Positions 1 through 8,444 of a stretch of DNA of 26,391 nt are shown piece after piece. The notes under the pieces are model-generated. The model saw nothing but the letters and a program-made list of their open reading frames with translations, was not told where the DNA came from and did not search any database. Numbering within the stretch: the stretch's first letter is position 1; each line of letters opens with the position of its first letter. The translations under genes were made by a program, and so were the position numbers. This stretch comes from JBCDGZ01 sp038750655 (GTDB lineage: Bacteria > Bacteroidota > Bacteroidia > Chitinophagales > Saprospiraceae), in the NCBI GenBank assembly GCA_038750655.1, contig JBCDGZ010000114.1, forward strand, positions 1 through 26,391. The letters run 5' to 3'.

Positions 1-50
1 AATCGAATTGGAATGTAATATAATAACAAATTGTTTTAAAATCAAGTCGT

Positions 51-1139
51 ATGAATACCAATATAAAAATTAAGCCCCCTATTACCAGAAGCAGCCTGAA
101 CTTTGAGCTGCCAGCTACCTTAGAATGTGCACAGCCAACCGAGCGAAGAGGCATAGAACGCGATGAAGTGCGGCTCATGATTTCTTATCAGCACAATAAT
201 GAACTCGTTCATACTCAATTTCGAGACCTTGCAGCGCATTTGCAGCGGGGGGATGTGCTGGTGGTCAATACCAGTGGAACGCTTAAGGCGGCGGTTGATG
301 CTCGTCGGCCGAATGGGCAGCGGGTGATTGTACATTTTTCGACGCAGCTTTCGGAGGCCGCCTGGGCGGTGGAGGTTCGGGAGTTGGTGGGGCAGCGGGC
401 GCAGCGTTTGCAGCTGGCGGCCGCCGGAGAGATGTTGGATTTTGGAGAGGGCAATCGCCTACAACTGGTGAAGCCTTACTATCCGACGGTGAGCCATCGG
501 GAGCATTTGCAGTTGTGGGTGGCGCAGCCTTGGATGGAGGGGAGTGTGAAGGCATTTTTGAATCGTTATGGCCGGCCAATTCGCTACTATAATGCTAGTG
601 ATCCTTATCCGCAGGCCTGGTACCAGACTGTTTTTGCTACAGAGATGGGAAGTGCGGAGATGCCTTCGGCTGGTCGAGCGTTTACGCCGCAGTTGTTGAC
701 CCGGCTGGCCGACAAGGGGGTACAAGTCTTGCCACTTCTGCTGCATACAGGTGTGTCTAGCTTGGAGGAAGATGAGCAGCCTTATCCAGAGTACTACCGA
801 TTGCCGGAGGCTACAGCAGCGGCGCTGAATAAGGCTCGGCAAGAGAATCGCCGGATTATTGCGGTGGGAACGACGGTAGTGCGGACTTTAGAAACCCAGA
901 CGGAGGAGCAGGGGATTACCCGAGCGGGAGAGGGTTGGACGGATATATTCATCACTCCGGAGCGAGGGCTGCGCGCAGTATCTGGTCTAATTACTGGCTT
1001 CCACGAGCCTCGGGCGTCCCATCTGCTGATGTTGGAGGCTCTGGCGGAACGGGAGCATTTGCAACTGGCCTACGAGACGGCCTTGGCGGAGGGGTATCAG
1101 TGGCATGAGTTTGGAGACTTACACCTCATCTTGCCCTGA
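51..1139 (+). CDS. QueA-like S-adenosylmethionine:tRNA ribosyltransferase-isomerase family protein
   Basis: 362 aa, close to the usual QueA length of about 340-360. QueA transfers and isomerises the ribosyl group of SAM onto 7-aminomethyl-7-deazaguanine in tRNA, making epoxyqueuosine. Family landmarks visible are GRPIRYYN (residues 174-181), YQTVFA (191-196), SAEMPSAGRAFT (201-212), and the tail with GLITGFHEPRASHLLMLEAL and FGDLHLILP. Canonical QueA has a TAGLHFT-type motif where this protein has SAGRAFT, and the LHVG segment reads LLHTGVSS. It therefore looks like the divergent QueA-like paralogue group rather than the textbook enzyme, so I give no symbol. The first in-frame ATG is used; no Shine-Dalgarno is visible, as usual for Bacteroidota. 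It stands alone, and no other queuosine gene is in the window. Family assignment is secure; exact substrate is not. Confidence 0.85.
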   Translation: MNTNIKIKPPITRSSLNFELPATLECAQPTERRGIERDEVRLMISYQHNNELVHTQFRDLAAHLQRGDVLVVNTSGTLKAAVDARRPNGQRVIVHFSTQLSEAAWAVEVRELVGQRAQRLQLAAAGEMLDFGEGNRLQLVKPYYPTVSHREHLQLWVAQPWMEGSVKAFLNRYGRPIRYYNASDPYPQAWYQTVFATEMGSAEMPSAGRAFTPQLLTRLADKGVQVLPLLLHTGVSSLEEDEQPYPEYYRLPEATAAALNKARQENRRIIAVGTTVVRTLETQTEEQGITRAGEGWTDIFITPERGLRAVSGLITGFHEPRASHLLMLEALAEREHLQLAYETALAEGYQWHEFGDLHLILP

Positions 1140-1200
1140 TCCTGGAGCAATCTGTGACTTGTGAAATCTTCAATTGAAGAAAAAATAATTGCGACCCCTA

Positions 1201-1234
1201 GATGGCTGCTGCTGCTCAAAAGCTAGCAGCCATC
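1201..1234 (+). terminator. Hairpin downstream of the queA-like gene
   Basis: A perfect 10-bp stem, GATGGCTGCT (1201-1210) with AGCAGCCATC (1225-1234), and a 14-nt loop, about 60 bp after the stop codon. No T-tract follows, so it is a weak intrinsic terminator candidate and may instead be an RNA 3'-end stabiliser. The rest of the 304-bp gap to the next gene (1140-1443) shows no gene. Confidence 0.4.
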
Positions 1235-1410
1235 AGCCTTATGAGAAAATGATTTAATCTGCTAGAGGCAGATATTTTGCTGTAGCCCTTGATCATGGCG
1301 TAGAAATTTAATAATTTTGTATAGGAAATTAACCCTTTCTATCACCTATCAATTCCTCCCTTACCACACAATCCACCTATAAGTGATGGCCTCCGGCCTA
1401 TAGTCCCCCT

Positions 1411-1427
1411 GTTTAATTTGGTTAAAC
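1411..1427. promoter_or_regulatory. Inverted repeat upstream of the PD40-OmpA gene
   Basis: GTTTAA (1411-1416) and TTAAAC (1422-1427) form a perfect 6-bp inverted repeat with a 5-bp spacer, 16 bp before the start codon at 1444. It overlaps a degenerate -7-like stretch (TTAATTTG). It could be an operator or chance in AT-rich DNA. Confidence 0.25.
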
Positions 1428-1443
1428 AGTAAACAGAAATCCT

Positions 1444-3276
1444 ATGAACTTACTTTACAAAGTGAGCTGCCTCCTGGTGGCTATGCTGGTGGTAAATGGT
1501 AGCTACGCACAAGATTATTTCCTGGAGAAACTGAAAGACAATATCAATACCACCACCTACAACGAAATCTCGCCTTCCGTCAGCAAGGATGGTAATACCC
1601 TGTTTTTTACCAGGGTAGGGTATCCCGTTTTTGAAAAAACACTCTACGATGACGGCTACAATCTGGCCTCCATATTTACAGAACCCCAATACTACGAGCA
1701 TCTAAGTACGCTGTTCAGCAGCATCGCTGGAGAGTCTGTTGCCGATCCAATTGCTTCTGGGTTTAATCAGGATATTTGGATGGCCCATTCTATCAATGGG
1801 GAGTTCGATGTCATCCAACATCCCTCGTATCCACTCAATAATGCATTGCCGAACAGTATTTGTGCTTTAACGCCAAGCGCCAATGAAGCCATTGTCATCA
1901 ATCAATTTTCTGCGAAAGGAGGAATGCAAAAGGGCTTTTCCAGAGTACGGTACAAAGAGGATGGAAGTTGGTCATTTCCCGAAGCGGTTAATATCAACAA
2001 CTACCACAACTCTGGCCCTGATGTAAATATGACGATGAGTAGCGATGGCAATGTACTGATTCTATCAATGGAGCGCGAGGACGCCTTCGGCCGCAGTGAC
2101 CTCTACGTTTGCTTCCGTACGGGCGACAATCAATGGAGTACGCCAAAGAACCTTGGCCCCTATGTCAATACTGTTTACCGCGAAACGACGCCTTACCTCT
2201 CCGATGATATGCGGACCATCTACTACGCTTCGGATCGAGGCAATAATTCGGTTGGGGGCAGCGATATTTTTGTGCAAACGCGGACGGATGATAGTTGGGA
2301 AAAATGGACCATGCCGCGTCGCTTTCGTTTTCCCATCAACTCAAGAGCCAACGACAGTCATCCCTATTTCAATACTGCTACCGGCTACCTCTACTTTACC
2401 TCTAACCGCGAAGGGTCTAGCGATATTTACCGCATTCAAATCGAAGAACCCCAACCCAGCGGGCTGACCATACAAGGTATTGTCCTCAACGCCGAAACCA
2501 TGCAGCCGGAGTCAGCTATGATCCTTTGCACCCCAGAACACAATCAGCGGCAGCAGTACATCTACCAATCCGACAATGGCAATTTCCGTCTGGTCGTCGA
2601 GCCAGATACTAAATACCAATTGGTGGCGGAGAAAGTAGGATTTAACAATGAAGCTAAAGCATTGTATTTCCCTAAGGACAACTTTGAAATAGGGAAAACA
2701 GTCGAATTAACCCTCTATCTCAATCCTGCTACTCAAGCGCTATCGACCGAAGAGCCGCTATTGGCCAGTCTAGATCAGCCCGTTCTTCCCCCTCCATCCA
2801 AGCCCGCTGCTGCTCCCGAGGCCAAGGTCAGAAAGTCTCGCCCACGAGCGGTCAACCTCAACGATGAGCAGGCCAACTTGGCCGTTGGCACCCAGCTAGA
2901 GTTAGAGCCGATCTACTTCAGCCGCTCACAAGCCACCGTACTGCACAAGTCCTATCCCGAGCTGGATCGCCTGGCACGCTTCCTCAAAAAACATCCCAAA
3001 GTACACATCCTCATTGCTGGTCATACGGACAATCAGGGAGAGGCTAGTGCGCTGCGGAAGTTGTCTAAAGATCGGGCCGAAGCTATTCGCGATTACCTGG
3101 TGGGTAAGATGAACATCAATGCGCATCGCATCAAAACGATTGGCTACGGTGCCAGCAAGGCCATCAATGATAATGGCTCGGAGCGCCTGCGCAAGCTGAA
3201 TCGCCGAGTGGAGGTGGAGATCATTCACCTCGATAATTCATTGGGAGCGAACGCGAAGCCTTTAGACAAGAAGTAG
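1444..3276 (+). CDS. PD40 beta-propeller / OmpA-like peptidoglycan-binding envelope protein
   Basis: 610 aa. Residues 1-22 are a clear signal peptide ending SYAQ. Residues about 40-335 hold WD40-like PD40 beta-propeller repeats (ISPSVSKDGNTLFFTR, TTPYLSDDMRTIYYASDR, SHPYFNTATGYLYFTSNR, each with a GxSDIY/DIF-type blade end). Residues about 340-428 look like a carboxypeptidase regulatory-like (CNA-B/transthyretin-type) fold beginning LTIQGIVLNAETMQPES. After a proline-rich linker, residues about 478-597 are an OmpA C-terminal domain with IAGHTDNQGEASALRKLSKDRA and the NRRVEVEI end. This is the architecture of the Bacteroidota PD40-OmpA proteins. The OmpA domain binds peptidoglycan, so the protein is expected to sit in the periplasm, tethered to cell wall or outer membrane. 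Related proteins (PorE) belong to T9SS, but nothing here proves that role. It is apparently monocistronic. Confidence 0.88.
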   Translation: MNLLYKVSCLLVAMLVVNGSYAQDYFLEKLKDNINTTTYNEISPSVSKDGNTLFFTRVGYPVFEKTLYDDGYNLASIFTEPQYYEHLSTLFSSIAGESVADPIASGFNQDIWMAHSINGEFDVIQHPSYPLNNALPNSICALTPSANEAIVINQFSAKGGMQKGFSRVRYKEDGSWSFPEAVNINNYHNSGPDVNMTMSSDGNVLILSMEREDAFGRSDLYVCFRTGDNQWSTPKNLGPYVNTVYRETTPYLSDDMRTIYYASDRGNNSVGGSDIFVQTRTDDSWEKWTMPRRFRFPINSRANDSHPYFNTATGYLYFTSNREGSSDIYRIQIEEPQPSGLTIQGIVLNAETMQPESAMILCTPEHNQRQQYIYQSDNGNFRLVVEPDTKYQLVAEKVGFNNEAKALYFPKDNFEIGKTVELTLYLNPATQALSTEEPLLASLDQPVLPPPSKPAAAPEAKVRKSRPRAVNLNDEQANLAVGTQLELEPIYFSRSQATVLHKSYPELDRLARFLKKHPKVHILIAGHTDNQGEASALRKLSKDRAEAIRDYLVGKMNINAHRIKTIGYGASKAINDNGSERLRKLNRRVEVEIIHLDNSLGANAKPLDKK

Positions 3277-3281
3277 ACATT

Positions 3282-3302
3282 AGCGAAAATTTCGCTATTT
3301 TT
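3282..3302 (+). terminator. Short palindromic terminator after the PD40-OmpA gene
   Basis: AGCGAAAATTTCGCT (3282-3296) is a near-perfect palindrome that can fold with a 5-bp stem, followed by ATTTTTT (3297-3302 T-rich). It lies 5 bp after the stop codon. Short stem plus T-tract fits a weak intrinsic terminator. Confidence 0.5.
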
Positions 3303-3330
3303 CGCCTAATTTTTGCGGGTGAGTACCCCC

Positions 3331-3368
3331 TCAGGGGCTTCCTAAACACAGCTTTGGGGAGCCCCTGA
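3331..3368. repeat. Strong 12-bp inverted repeat (hairpin) between envelope genes
   Basis: TCAGGGGCTTCC (3331-3342) pairs with GGGGAGCCCCTGA within 3357-3368: nine perfect base pairs, then one G-T wobble and two more pairs, around a 14-nt loop. There is no T-tract after it on plus and none on minus. It lies 110 bp before the FG-GAP gene, so it may act in that gene's leader or be a small palindromic repeat element. Confidence 0.5.
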
Positions 3369-3477
3369 TGCAATTTCAGGAGAATCTTTGTATCTTGTGG
3401 TACTCACGGAATTAGTAGGTTAGAACACTGATGACCAAACACAGTATTCTATTGTATTAATTCCAAAACAATAATCC

Positions 3478-4944
3478 ATGAACTACTGCAGATACTCCCC
3501 CCGTATTGCTGCACTCTTGATTGTGGCACTTTTAATCACCTCTCCTGGCTCGCAAGCCCAGCTGTACATCAATTTTAGTAATAATCTTCCCGACGATGGC
3601 GCCACCGGCCAAAGTGTCGATGTATACAGTGAGGATATGGATAATGACGGCGACTTGGATATTATTTTGGCCAACGAATACCAGCCCAATGTGCTACTCC
3701 TCAATTCTGGAGCGGGCTTTTATACCAAGGCATTAGATGGAACCATCCCTCCTGATGTTCACGATAGCGAAGATATTGCGGTCGCCGACTTCAATGGTGA
3801 TGGGTGGAAGGACATCGTCTTTGTCAGCGAGGACGACTTTGAGCACGAATATTATCTGAATAATGGTAATATGATGTTTGAGTTTGCTCAGTTTTTACCC
3901 TTCACCATCTGTAATGCCGTAGCCTCCGGCGATATTGATAATGATACATACCCTGATATTTTCCTTGCTAATCGGGGGCAGAATTTGATTTTGGTTAATG
4001 ATGGCTCGGGAGGCTTAGATAATGAGACGCCCTCTCGCTTACCGCTCTTTTTTGATCTCTCACATGACGTGAAATTGGTGGATGTTGAAAATGATGGGGA
4101 CCTGGATGCTTTTTTGGCTAATGAACAGGTCAACCTGCTCTTTATCAATGATGGAGCTGGACATTTTACCGATCAATCTGCTTTTCGCCTGCCGCAGGGC
4201 CTGCCTATTGATACTCGGAAGGTGACATTTGGGGATGTGGATGGTGATGGGGACCTGGATGTCTTTTTATCAACGGTTAAGTTTCAAGTGGATAAAGACC
4301 CTCAGAATCGGCTGTTTTTGAACGATGGCGAAGGCTACTTCACGGATGTGACGGCGACCCATTTGCCTGCGGTTAAAGATCAAACGCTTGATGCTGTTTT
4401 TTTGGATATAGATGTAGATGGCGATTTGGATCTGGTTTTAGCCGGCGTTATTTTTCGACCTTTAAAGTTCTACCTCAATAATGGTTCCGGGGTATTTACT
4501 GATCAGACCGTCAGTGTGATGGGCTCTTATGATTTTTTCCGAGACAGCTTGGATGCTTTGGGTATCGCGGTCAATGATTTTAATGCAGATGGCTACAGCG
4601 ATCTCTACATTTGTAATCGAGCGGGGAAAGACTTACTGTTGTTTCGCGATCCTGCGGCCATACTGACCAGTACTACCGAGCAAGTACTTCGTGATCCTGC
4701 TGTACTTTTATTTCCCAATCCCGTTGCGGAGCAGTTAACTGTTGAGCTGCCTCAGTGGGAGGGGGCTACCCCGCAGTTCAGCTTGCTGGACCAGACTGGG
4801 CGACTTCTTAGGCATTTCGAAGCGCAAAAATTTGCTGAGACTTACCAGTTAGACCTCGGACCAATCTCACTCCATTCCGGGTTGTACTTTTTACAGATTC
4901 AGTTAGAGACTACCCGAATTACCCGAAAGGTATTTATAGAATAA
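3478..4944 (+). CDS. Secreted FG-GAP/VCBS repeat protein with T9SS type A sorting domain
   Basis: 488 aa. The N-terminus (about 28 residues ending GSQAQ) is a Sec signal peptide. The body contains seven FG-GAP/VCBS-type units, each centred on an acidic DxDxDGxxDhhh loop: DMDNDGDLDIILAN, DFNGDGWKDIVFVS, DIDNDTYPDIFLAN, DVENDGDLDAFLAN, DVDGDGDLDVFLS, DIDVDGDLDLVLAG and DFNADGYSDLYICN. These loops usually bind calcium in an integrin-alpha-like beta-propeller. Residues 409-488 are a T9SS type A C-terminal sorting domain, starting VLLFPNPVAEQLTVELP and ending with SGLYFLQIQ and ITRKVFIE. The protein is thus predicted to cross the outer membrane by the type IX system and be anchored at or released from the surface. 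Its ligand is unknown. It converges on the acyl-CoA oxidase gene with only 20 bp between stop codons. Confidence 0.9.
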   Translation: MNYCRYSPRIAALLIVALLITSPGSQAQLYINFSNNLPDDGATGQSVDVYSEDMDNDGDLDIILANEYQPNVLLLNSGAGFYTKALDGTIPPDVHDSEDIAVADFNGDGWKDIVFVSEDDFEHEYYLNNGNMMFEFAQFLPFTICNAVASGDIDNDTYPDIFLANRGQNLILVNDGSGGLDNETPSRLPLFFDLSHDVKLVDVENDGDLDAFLANEQVNLLFINDGAGHFTDQSAFRLPQGLPIDTRKVTFGDVDGDGDLDVFLSTVKFQVDKDPQNRLFLNDGEGYFTDVTATHLPAVKDQTLDAVFLDIDVDGDLDLVLAGVIFRPLKFYLNNGSGVFTDQTVSVMGSYDFFRDSLDALGIAVNDFNADGYSDLYICNRAGKDLLLFRDPAAILTSTTEQVLRDPAVLLFPNPVAEQLTVELPQWEGATPQFSLLDQTGRLLRHFEAQKFAETYQLDLGPISLHSGLYFLQIQLETTRITRKVFIE

Positions 4945-4964
4945 CAGTAGTCTGCTGGTAGGTT

Positions 4965-7295
4965 CTAAAGAGCAATTGGAGCGGCCAGACAGGTATCTGG
5001 AATGGCAAAAGCATCGACCAGAAAGCCTGCTTCGACGCGAACATCTTTACACAATCTCTCTATCATCCTACGGATCGCCTTCGACTTTGATCCGCTGATG
5101 TATTCGTTCTCTAGGTACCAGCCCTTGTGGGTTTCGATGGTTGACAGGGCATAGAGGTTGCAGAGTTTTTTGAGCACCTTTTGGAGGCCCTCCTCCTCGC
5201 AAGCTGCTACTTTTTCCACAAATTTTTCCAATACCAACCGTTCAACGAAGGCTTTGCCTAATTCGAGGATATGGTTTTGTGAGCGGATGTAGGCATCGTA
5301 GGCGGAGATGTGTTTGCTGATCTGACTGCGCATGCGCTGACTTACCGTCACCAGCAGTCGTCGCTCCCGGTAGCGGAAGGCGTTGAGGTGAAACTCGGAG
5401 TCGAGGAGGTGGTCCGCCTCCGTGTTACGGATGGCAAAGGGGTTCATTTCGCTGACGGAGGTACTGAGCTGATTGGTGAGATAGCGCAGTACGGCTCGGA
5501 AGCCTTCGTTGTGAAACTCTTGCCGAAAGGCGGTGAGCATACCCTTGGCGACCAGTTGCATCAGGACGGTGTTGTCGCCTTCGAAGGTGGTGAAGATCTC
5601 GGTGTCAGCTTTGAGGGCGGCGAAGCGATTTTCGGCAAGATAGCCTTTGCCGCCGCATGCCTCGCGGCATTCTTGCAGGCATTCCGTCGTAAACCAGGTC
5701 GCATAGGCCTTGAGGCCTGCCGCCAACGATTCGATTTCGCGGATGTCAGCCTCACTGCGCTGCACGTAGCGTTGGCTGAGGTAGCTCAGCGCAAAGTCCA
5801 GCGCATAGGTCTTGGCCAGTAGAGGCATCAGCCGCTTTTGGTGGCTGGGGTAGTCTAGTAGCAGGGTCTCTGGCTCTTTGTCATTGGGCCCGAATTGTCG
5901 CCGCCGCAGCGCATAACGAATGGCGATGGTCAACCCCGACTTTGCGGCGCTCAACCCCGCCCTAGGCACACAGACTCGCCCACCAACTAGGGTGCCCAGC
6001 ATGGTGAAGAAGCGGCGGGAAGGATTTTCAATCGGACTACTGTACACGCCGTGCTCATCGACATCACCATATCGATTGAGCAGATTTTGCCGAGGGATTC
6101 GCACCTGATTGAACCAGATTCGGCCATTATCGACACCGTTGAGGCCCATCTTGTAGCCATTATCTTTGACCTCAATACCTGGCAAGAGCTGGTGTTGTTC
6201 ATCGCGTAGGGGGACAAGAAAGGCATGTACGCCGTGGCTCTGCTCGCCGACGATCAACTGCGCAAAAACGCTGGCCATGCGTCCATGCAGCGCATTACCG
6301 ATGTATTCTTTGCCATCCTCTCGGGTGGGGGTATGGACGATGAATTCGTCGCTTTGGGGATCGTAGGTGGCGGTGGTGCGCAGGCCGCGGACATTGGAGC
6401 CGTGGCCGGTTTCGGTCATCGCGAAGCAGCCGGGTAATTCCAGCTTGCCGATGGCATCGAGGTATTGATCGTGGTGGTGCTGGGTGCCCAGCCACTGGAC
6501 ACTGCCGCCGAAGAGGCCGAACTGCACTCCGAATTTTACGGTTAGGCTGAGGTCGTGGTAGCCCAGCATTTCGAAGACAGCGGCGTAGGAGCCCATGTCA
6601 TCTTGGCCGCCGTAGGCGCTGGGGTAGGAGAGGGCCCCGAGCCCTTGCTTGGCCAACAGGTGGCACCAGTGGAGTACGTGCTCGCGGTAGTCTTCTTTGA
6701 CGGGTAGCTCTTGGTAGTGAAAGGCGGGGTCGCTCATCAGGGTGCGCAGGCGCTGCCGGATGTCGTGGTAGTCATCGTCCAGCAGGCGGCTCATCGCCTC
6801 TACATCAAAGGAGGGACGATTGATATTTTCTTCGTATTCCTTTTGCCTTTGGGCCGGTGAGAAGATGTTGCGATAGCCTTCGAGGCTGCTGATTTGCAGG
6901 GCCTGCTCCAACTCTTGTAAGGCCTCGTAGGTAGCGGGTGCCTGCCAATGCAGTCGATTTTGCGGGCTGGCGCTCTGGCGGGCCATCTCCATGCCCAGGT
7001 CAGCCAGCGACTGTCTGGAATCAGAGGGCAGCTCCTTGGCCGTCCTCCTGATCAAGCTGACCCAATGGCGAAAAAGCTGTTCTTCGGGAGGCTGAGCTGG
7101 ATTACTCCAGGTGGCGAGTAATTTTTTGTCCGCAGCCGTCAGAAAAGGCAGCGCCTTGACCTTCTTCTGGATGAGCTGTACTTCGGAGGGACTGAGTACG
7201 CTATCTGCCCAACCGACATAAAATAAAGGGATTAGACTCATTACGCCGGGAGAATAATGCCCGGCCCGGGGCGGAGTAGTACTCATAGTTGACAT
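4965..7295 (-). CDS. Acyl-CoA oxidase/dehydrogenase-family flavoenzyme with extra N-terminal domain
   Basis: 776 aa, longer than typical acyl-CoA dehydrogenases (about 380-600) or oxidases (about 650-700). The core carries acyl-CoA oxidase landmarks: CFAMTETGHGSN (residues 290-301), GYKMGLNGVDNGRIWFNQVRIPR (380-402, quoted in part), a FAD-contacting RRRQFGP (464-470), ACGGKGYL (546-553) and TFEGDNTVLMQL (570-581), in which Glu572 matches the family's catalytic base. It should catalyse FAD-dependent alpha,beta-dehydrogenation of an acyl-CoA in fatty-acid degradation; whether electrons go to oxygen or to ETF cannot be read from the sequence. Residues about 20-108 are an additional helical region (GWADSVLSPSEVQLIQKKV and following) that resembles TerB-like helical bundles. 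The first ATG (7295) is used; MSTMSTT also offers a start three codons later. It is transcribed away from the small-protein region. Confidence 0.85.
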   Translation of the reverse strand: MSTMSTTPPRAGHYSPGVMSLIPLFYVGWADSVLSPSEVQLIQKKVKALPFLTAADKKLLATWSNPAQPPEEQLFRHWVSLIRRTAKELPSDSRQSLADLGMEMARQSASPQNRLHWQAPATYEALQELEQALQISSLEGYRNIFSPAQRQKEYEENINRPSFDVEAMSRLLDDDYHDIRQRLRTLMSDPAFHYQELPVKEDYREHVLHWCHLLAKQGLGALSYPSAYGGQDDMGSYAAVFEMLGYHDLSLTVKFGVQFGLFGGSVQWLGTQHHHDQYLDAIGKLELPGCFAMTETGHGSNVRGLRTTATYDPQSDEFIVHTPTREDGKEYIGNALHGRMASVFAQLIVGEQSHGVHAFLVPLRDEQHQLLPGIEVKDNGYKMGLNGVDNGRIWFNQVRIPRQNLLNRYGDVDEHGVYSSPIENPSRRFFTMLGTLVGGRVCVPRAGLSAAKSGLTIAIRYALRRRQFGPNDKEPETLLLDYPSHQKRLMPLLAKTYALDFALSYLSQRYVQRSEADIREIESLAAGLKAYATWFTTECLQECREACGGKGYLAENRFAALKADTEIFTTFEGDNTVLMQLVAKGMLTAFRQEFHNEGFRAVLRYLTNQLSTSVSEMNPFAIRNTEADHLLDSEFHLNAFRYRERRLLVTVSQRMRSQISKHISAYDAYIRSQNHILELGKAFVERLVLEKFVEKVAACEEEGLQKVLKKLCNLYALSTIETHKGWYLENEYISGSKSKAIRRMIERLCKDVRVEAGFLVDAFAIPDTCLAAPIAL

Positions 7296-7405
7296 TATTT
7301 GGTTAGTGAATCACAATTGATAATCAGTGATTACAAGCTGAGGTGTAAACAATCCTCAATTATAAAAGAATGGAATATGCCTTTCAGTTCATTGTAATTC
7401 AGGAC

Positions 7406-7445
7406 AAAATAAAAAACCGGAAGCTTCGGGCAGGAACTTCCGGTT
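7406..7445 (-). terminator. Minus-strand intrinsic terminator
   Basis: AACCGGAAG (7415-7423) and CTTCCGGTT (7437-7445) form a perfect 9-bp stem with a 13-nt loop. On the minus strand it is followed by a T-rich run (plus-strand A-rich 7406-7416). It would end transcripts coming from the small-protein genes before they reach the acyl-CoA oxidase gene, whose start lies about 110 bp further on. It is about 390 bp downstream of the nearest minus-strand stop (7838). Confidence 0.75.
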
Positions 7446-7837
7446 AAGGTGATTGTTTGTTCGTTTTCTCTGATGTATGTTAAGTTATAATCCCGAAAAA
7501 TGAAGGTATTGGAGGTCGCACTGTACATCAAGTACAATGGACCAAATATATTATTGACCTACTGGTAATAGGAATTACAAGTTAGAAGTGTTGGATAGTG
7601 TGGTTGGAGTGGGGGATCTCTATTGAGATAAAGCGTTCATATGTGAGGGATCACAAATCGTATAGGAGAGAGTATTACAAATTAAATGCCAAACACATGG
7701 GATTTAACTGTAATATAAATAATTATTTTATTTGTATATGATCTTGTGCGAATGCGTGTTGGAAAGAAAACCGGTAGAAGTGATTATTATCACTACAAAG
7801 GATAGAAGATAGATAAATACGGAAATTGGGTGGCCTC
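7446..7837. other. AT-rich stretch without a recognisable gene
   Basis: I find no convincing ORF here on either strand. It contains an AGTGAT-tatt-ATCACT hairpin (7779-7794). On the minus strand it lies between the 75-aa small membrane protein and the terminator at 7406-7445, so it would be a roughly 390-nt 3' untranslated region or could hold a small RNA ending at that terminator. Confidence 0.4.
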
Positions 7838-8065
7838 TTATCGAATTACAACGCTTTGACTGTTGGGGTCTTCTTCAATAAAGACCTCACTGGTTTGCAT
7901 CGAATAAGTGGCGGTTTCAGAATCTGCGACGATTTCTTCAGATTCAGGAGCCACCTCCGTAGGTGTGTTGTCATTGTGTTGTTCCAGAACTGTGGGTGGG
8001 GTTGGATAATAAAACAACGTAACCAATAATCCCAGAAAAACAGCAGTCAAGATATACTTTTTCAT
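7838..8065 (-). CDS. Small single-span membrane protein (75 aa), paralogue of the 8445-8594 gene
   Basis: Starts MKKYILTAVFLGLLVTLFYY, a basic start followed by one hydrophobic helix (residues about 4-20), then PTPP and an acidic, Ser/Thr/Glu-rich tail. The N-terminal 24 residues match the neighbouring 49-aa protein closely in pattern (K-x-x-LTA-hydrophobic-FL-x-LL-x-x-L-Y-x-P-x-P), while the tails differ. I know no family for it. It is probably an inner-membrane protein with a short periplasmic or extracellular tail; the helix could also be an uncleaved signal. The matched start of two adjacent ORFs is the main reason to believe both are real. A TAAACTTA box (8082-8089 on plus; minus-strand TAAGTTTA) resembles a -7 element. 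Confidence 0.6.
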   Translation of the reverse strand: MKKYILTAVFLGLLVTLFYYPTPPTVLEQHNDNTPTEVAPESEEIVADSETATYSMQTSEVFIEEDPNSQSVVIR

Positions 8066-8318
8066 GTGAGCTGTGTTTTACTAAACTTAAATAATTAGAA
8101 ATCGGTGTTGGGATTACAATTGCTTTTTTTAGAATTCGTAACTATTTAAGCTACAGTTACAACGCACGAAGAAAGGATTTTGATTAAAGTCATTTTTCTA
8201 TTAACAGAAAATTAACCTGTATACATTTGTGTTTTGTTCAATTAGTGTCCGTTGATTGTAGAAAATTGTCACGTAAATTCACATTATGTCTTGAGTTTTA
8301 TGAACTAAAAACTGTGCC

Positions 8319-8351
8319 AAAAATAAAAAAAGACCACCCTTAGGATGGTCT
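8319..8351 (-). terminator. Minus-strand intrinsic terminator after the 49-aa gene
   Basis: AGACCACCCT (8331-8340) pairs with AGGATGGTCT (8342-8351) with one internal mismatch. On the minus strand it is followed by a run of T (plus-strand A-rich 8319-8330). It lies about 95 bp downstream of the stop of the 49-aa gene (8445), giving that gene its own short transcript. Confidence 0.75.
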
Positions 8352-8444
8352 AAAACAGACTATGAGAGAACCGCTATGAGAGGAAAAATATAGCAGACGT
8401 GTAGAAATCTCAGATCGGAAACATTGAAAACGAAACTATTGGTA

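Noticed and set aside
7331..7537. 68-aa minus-strand ORF
   Set aside because: It spans the intrinsic terminator at 7406-7445 and has no recognisable pattern.
8222..8229. Perfect TACATTTG box on the plus strand
   Set aside because: No TTG at the proper distance and no plus-strand gene downstream before 9890.
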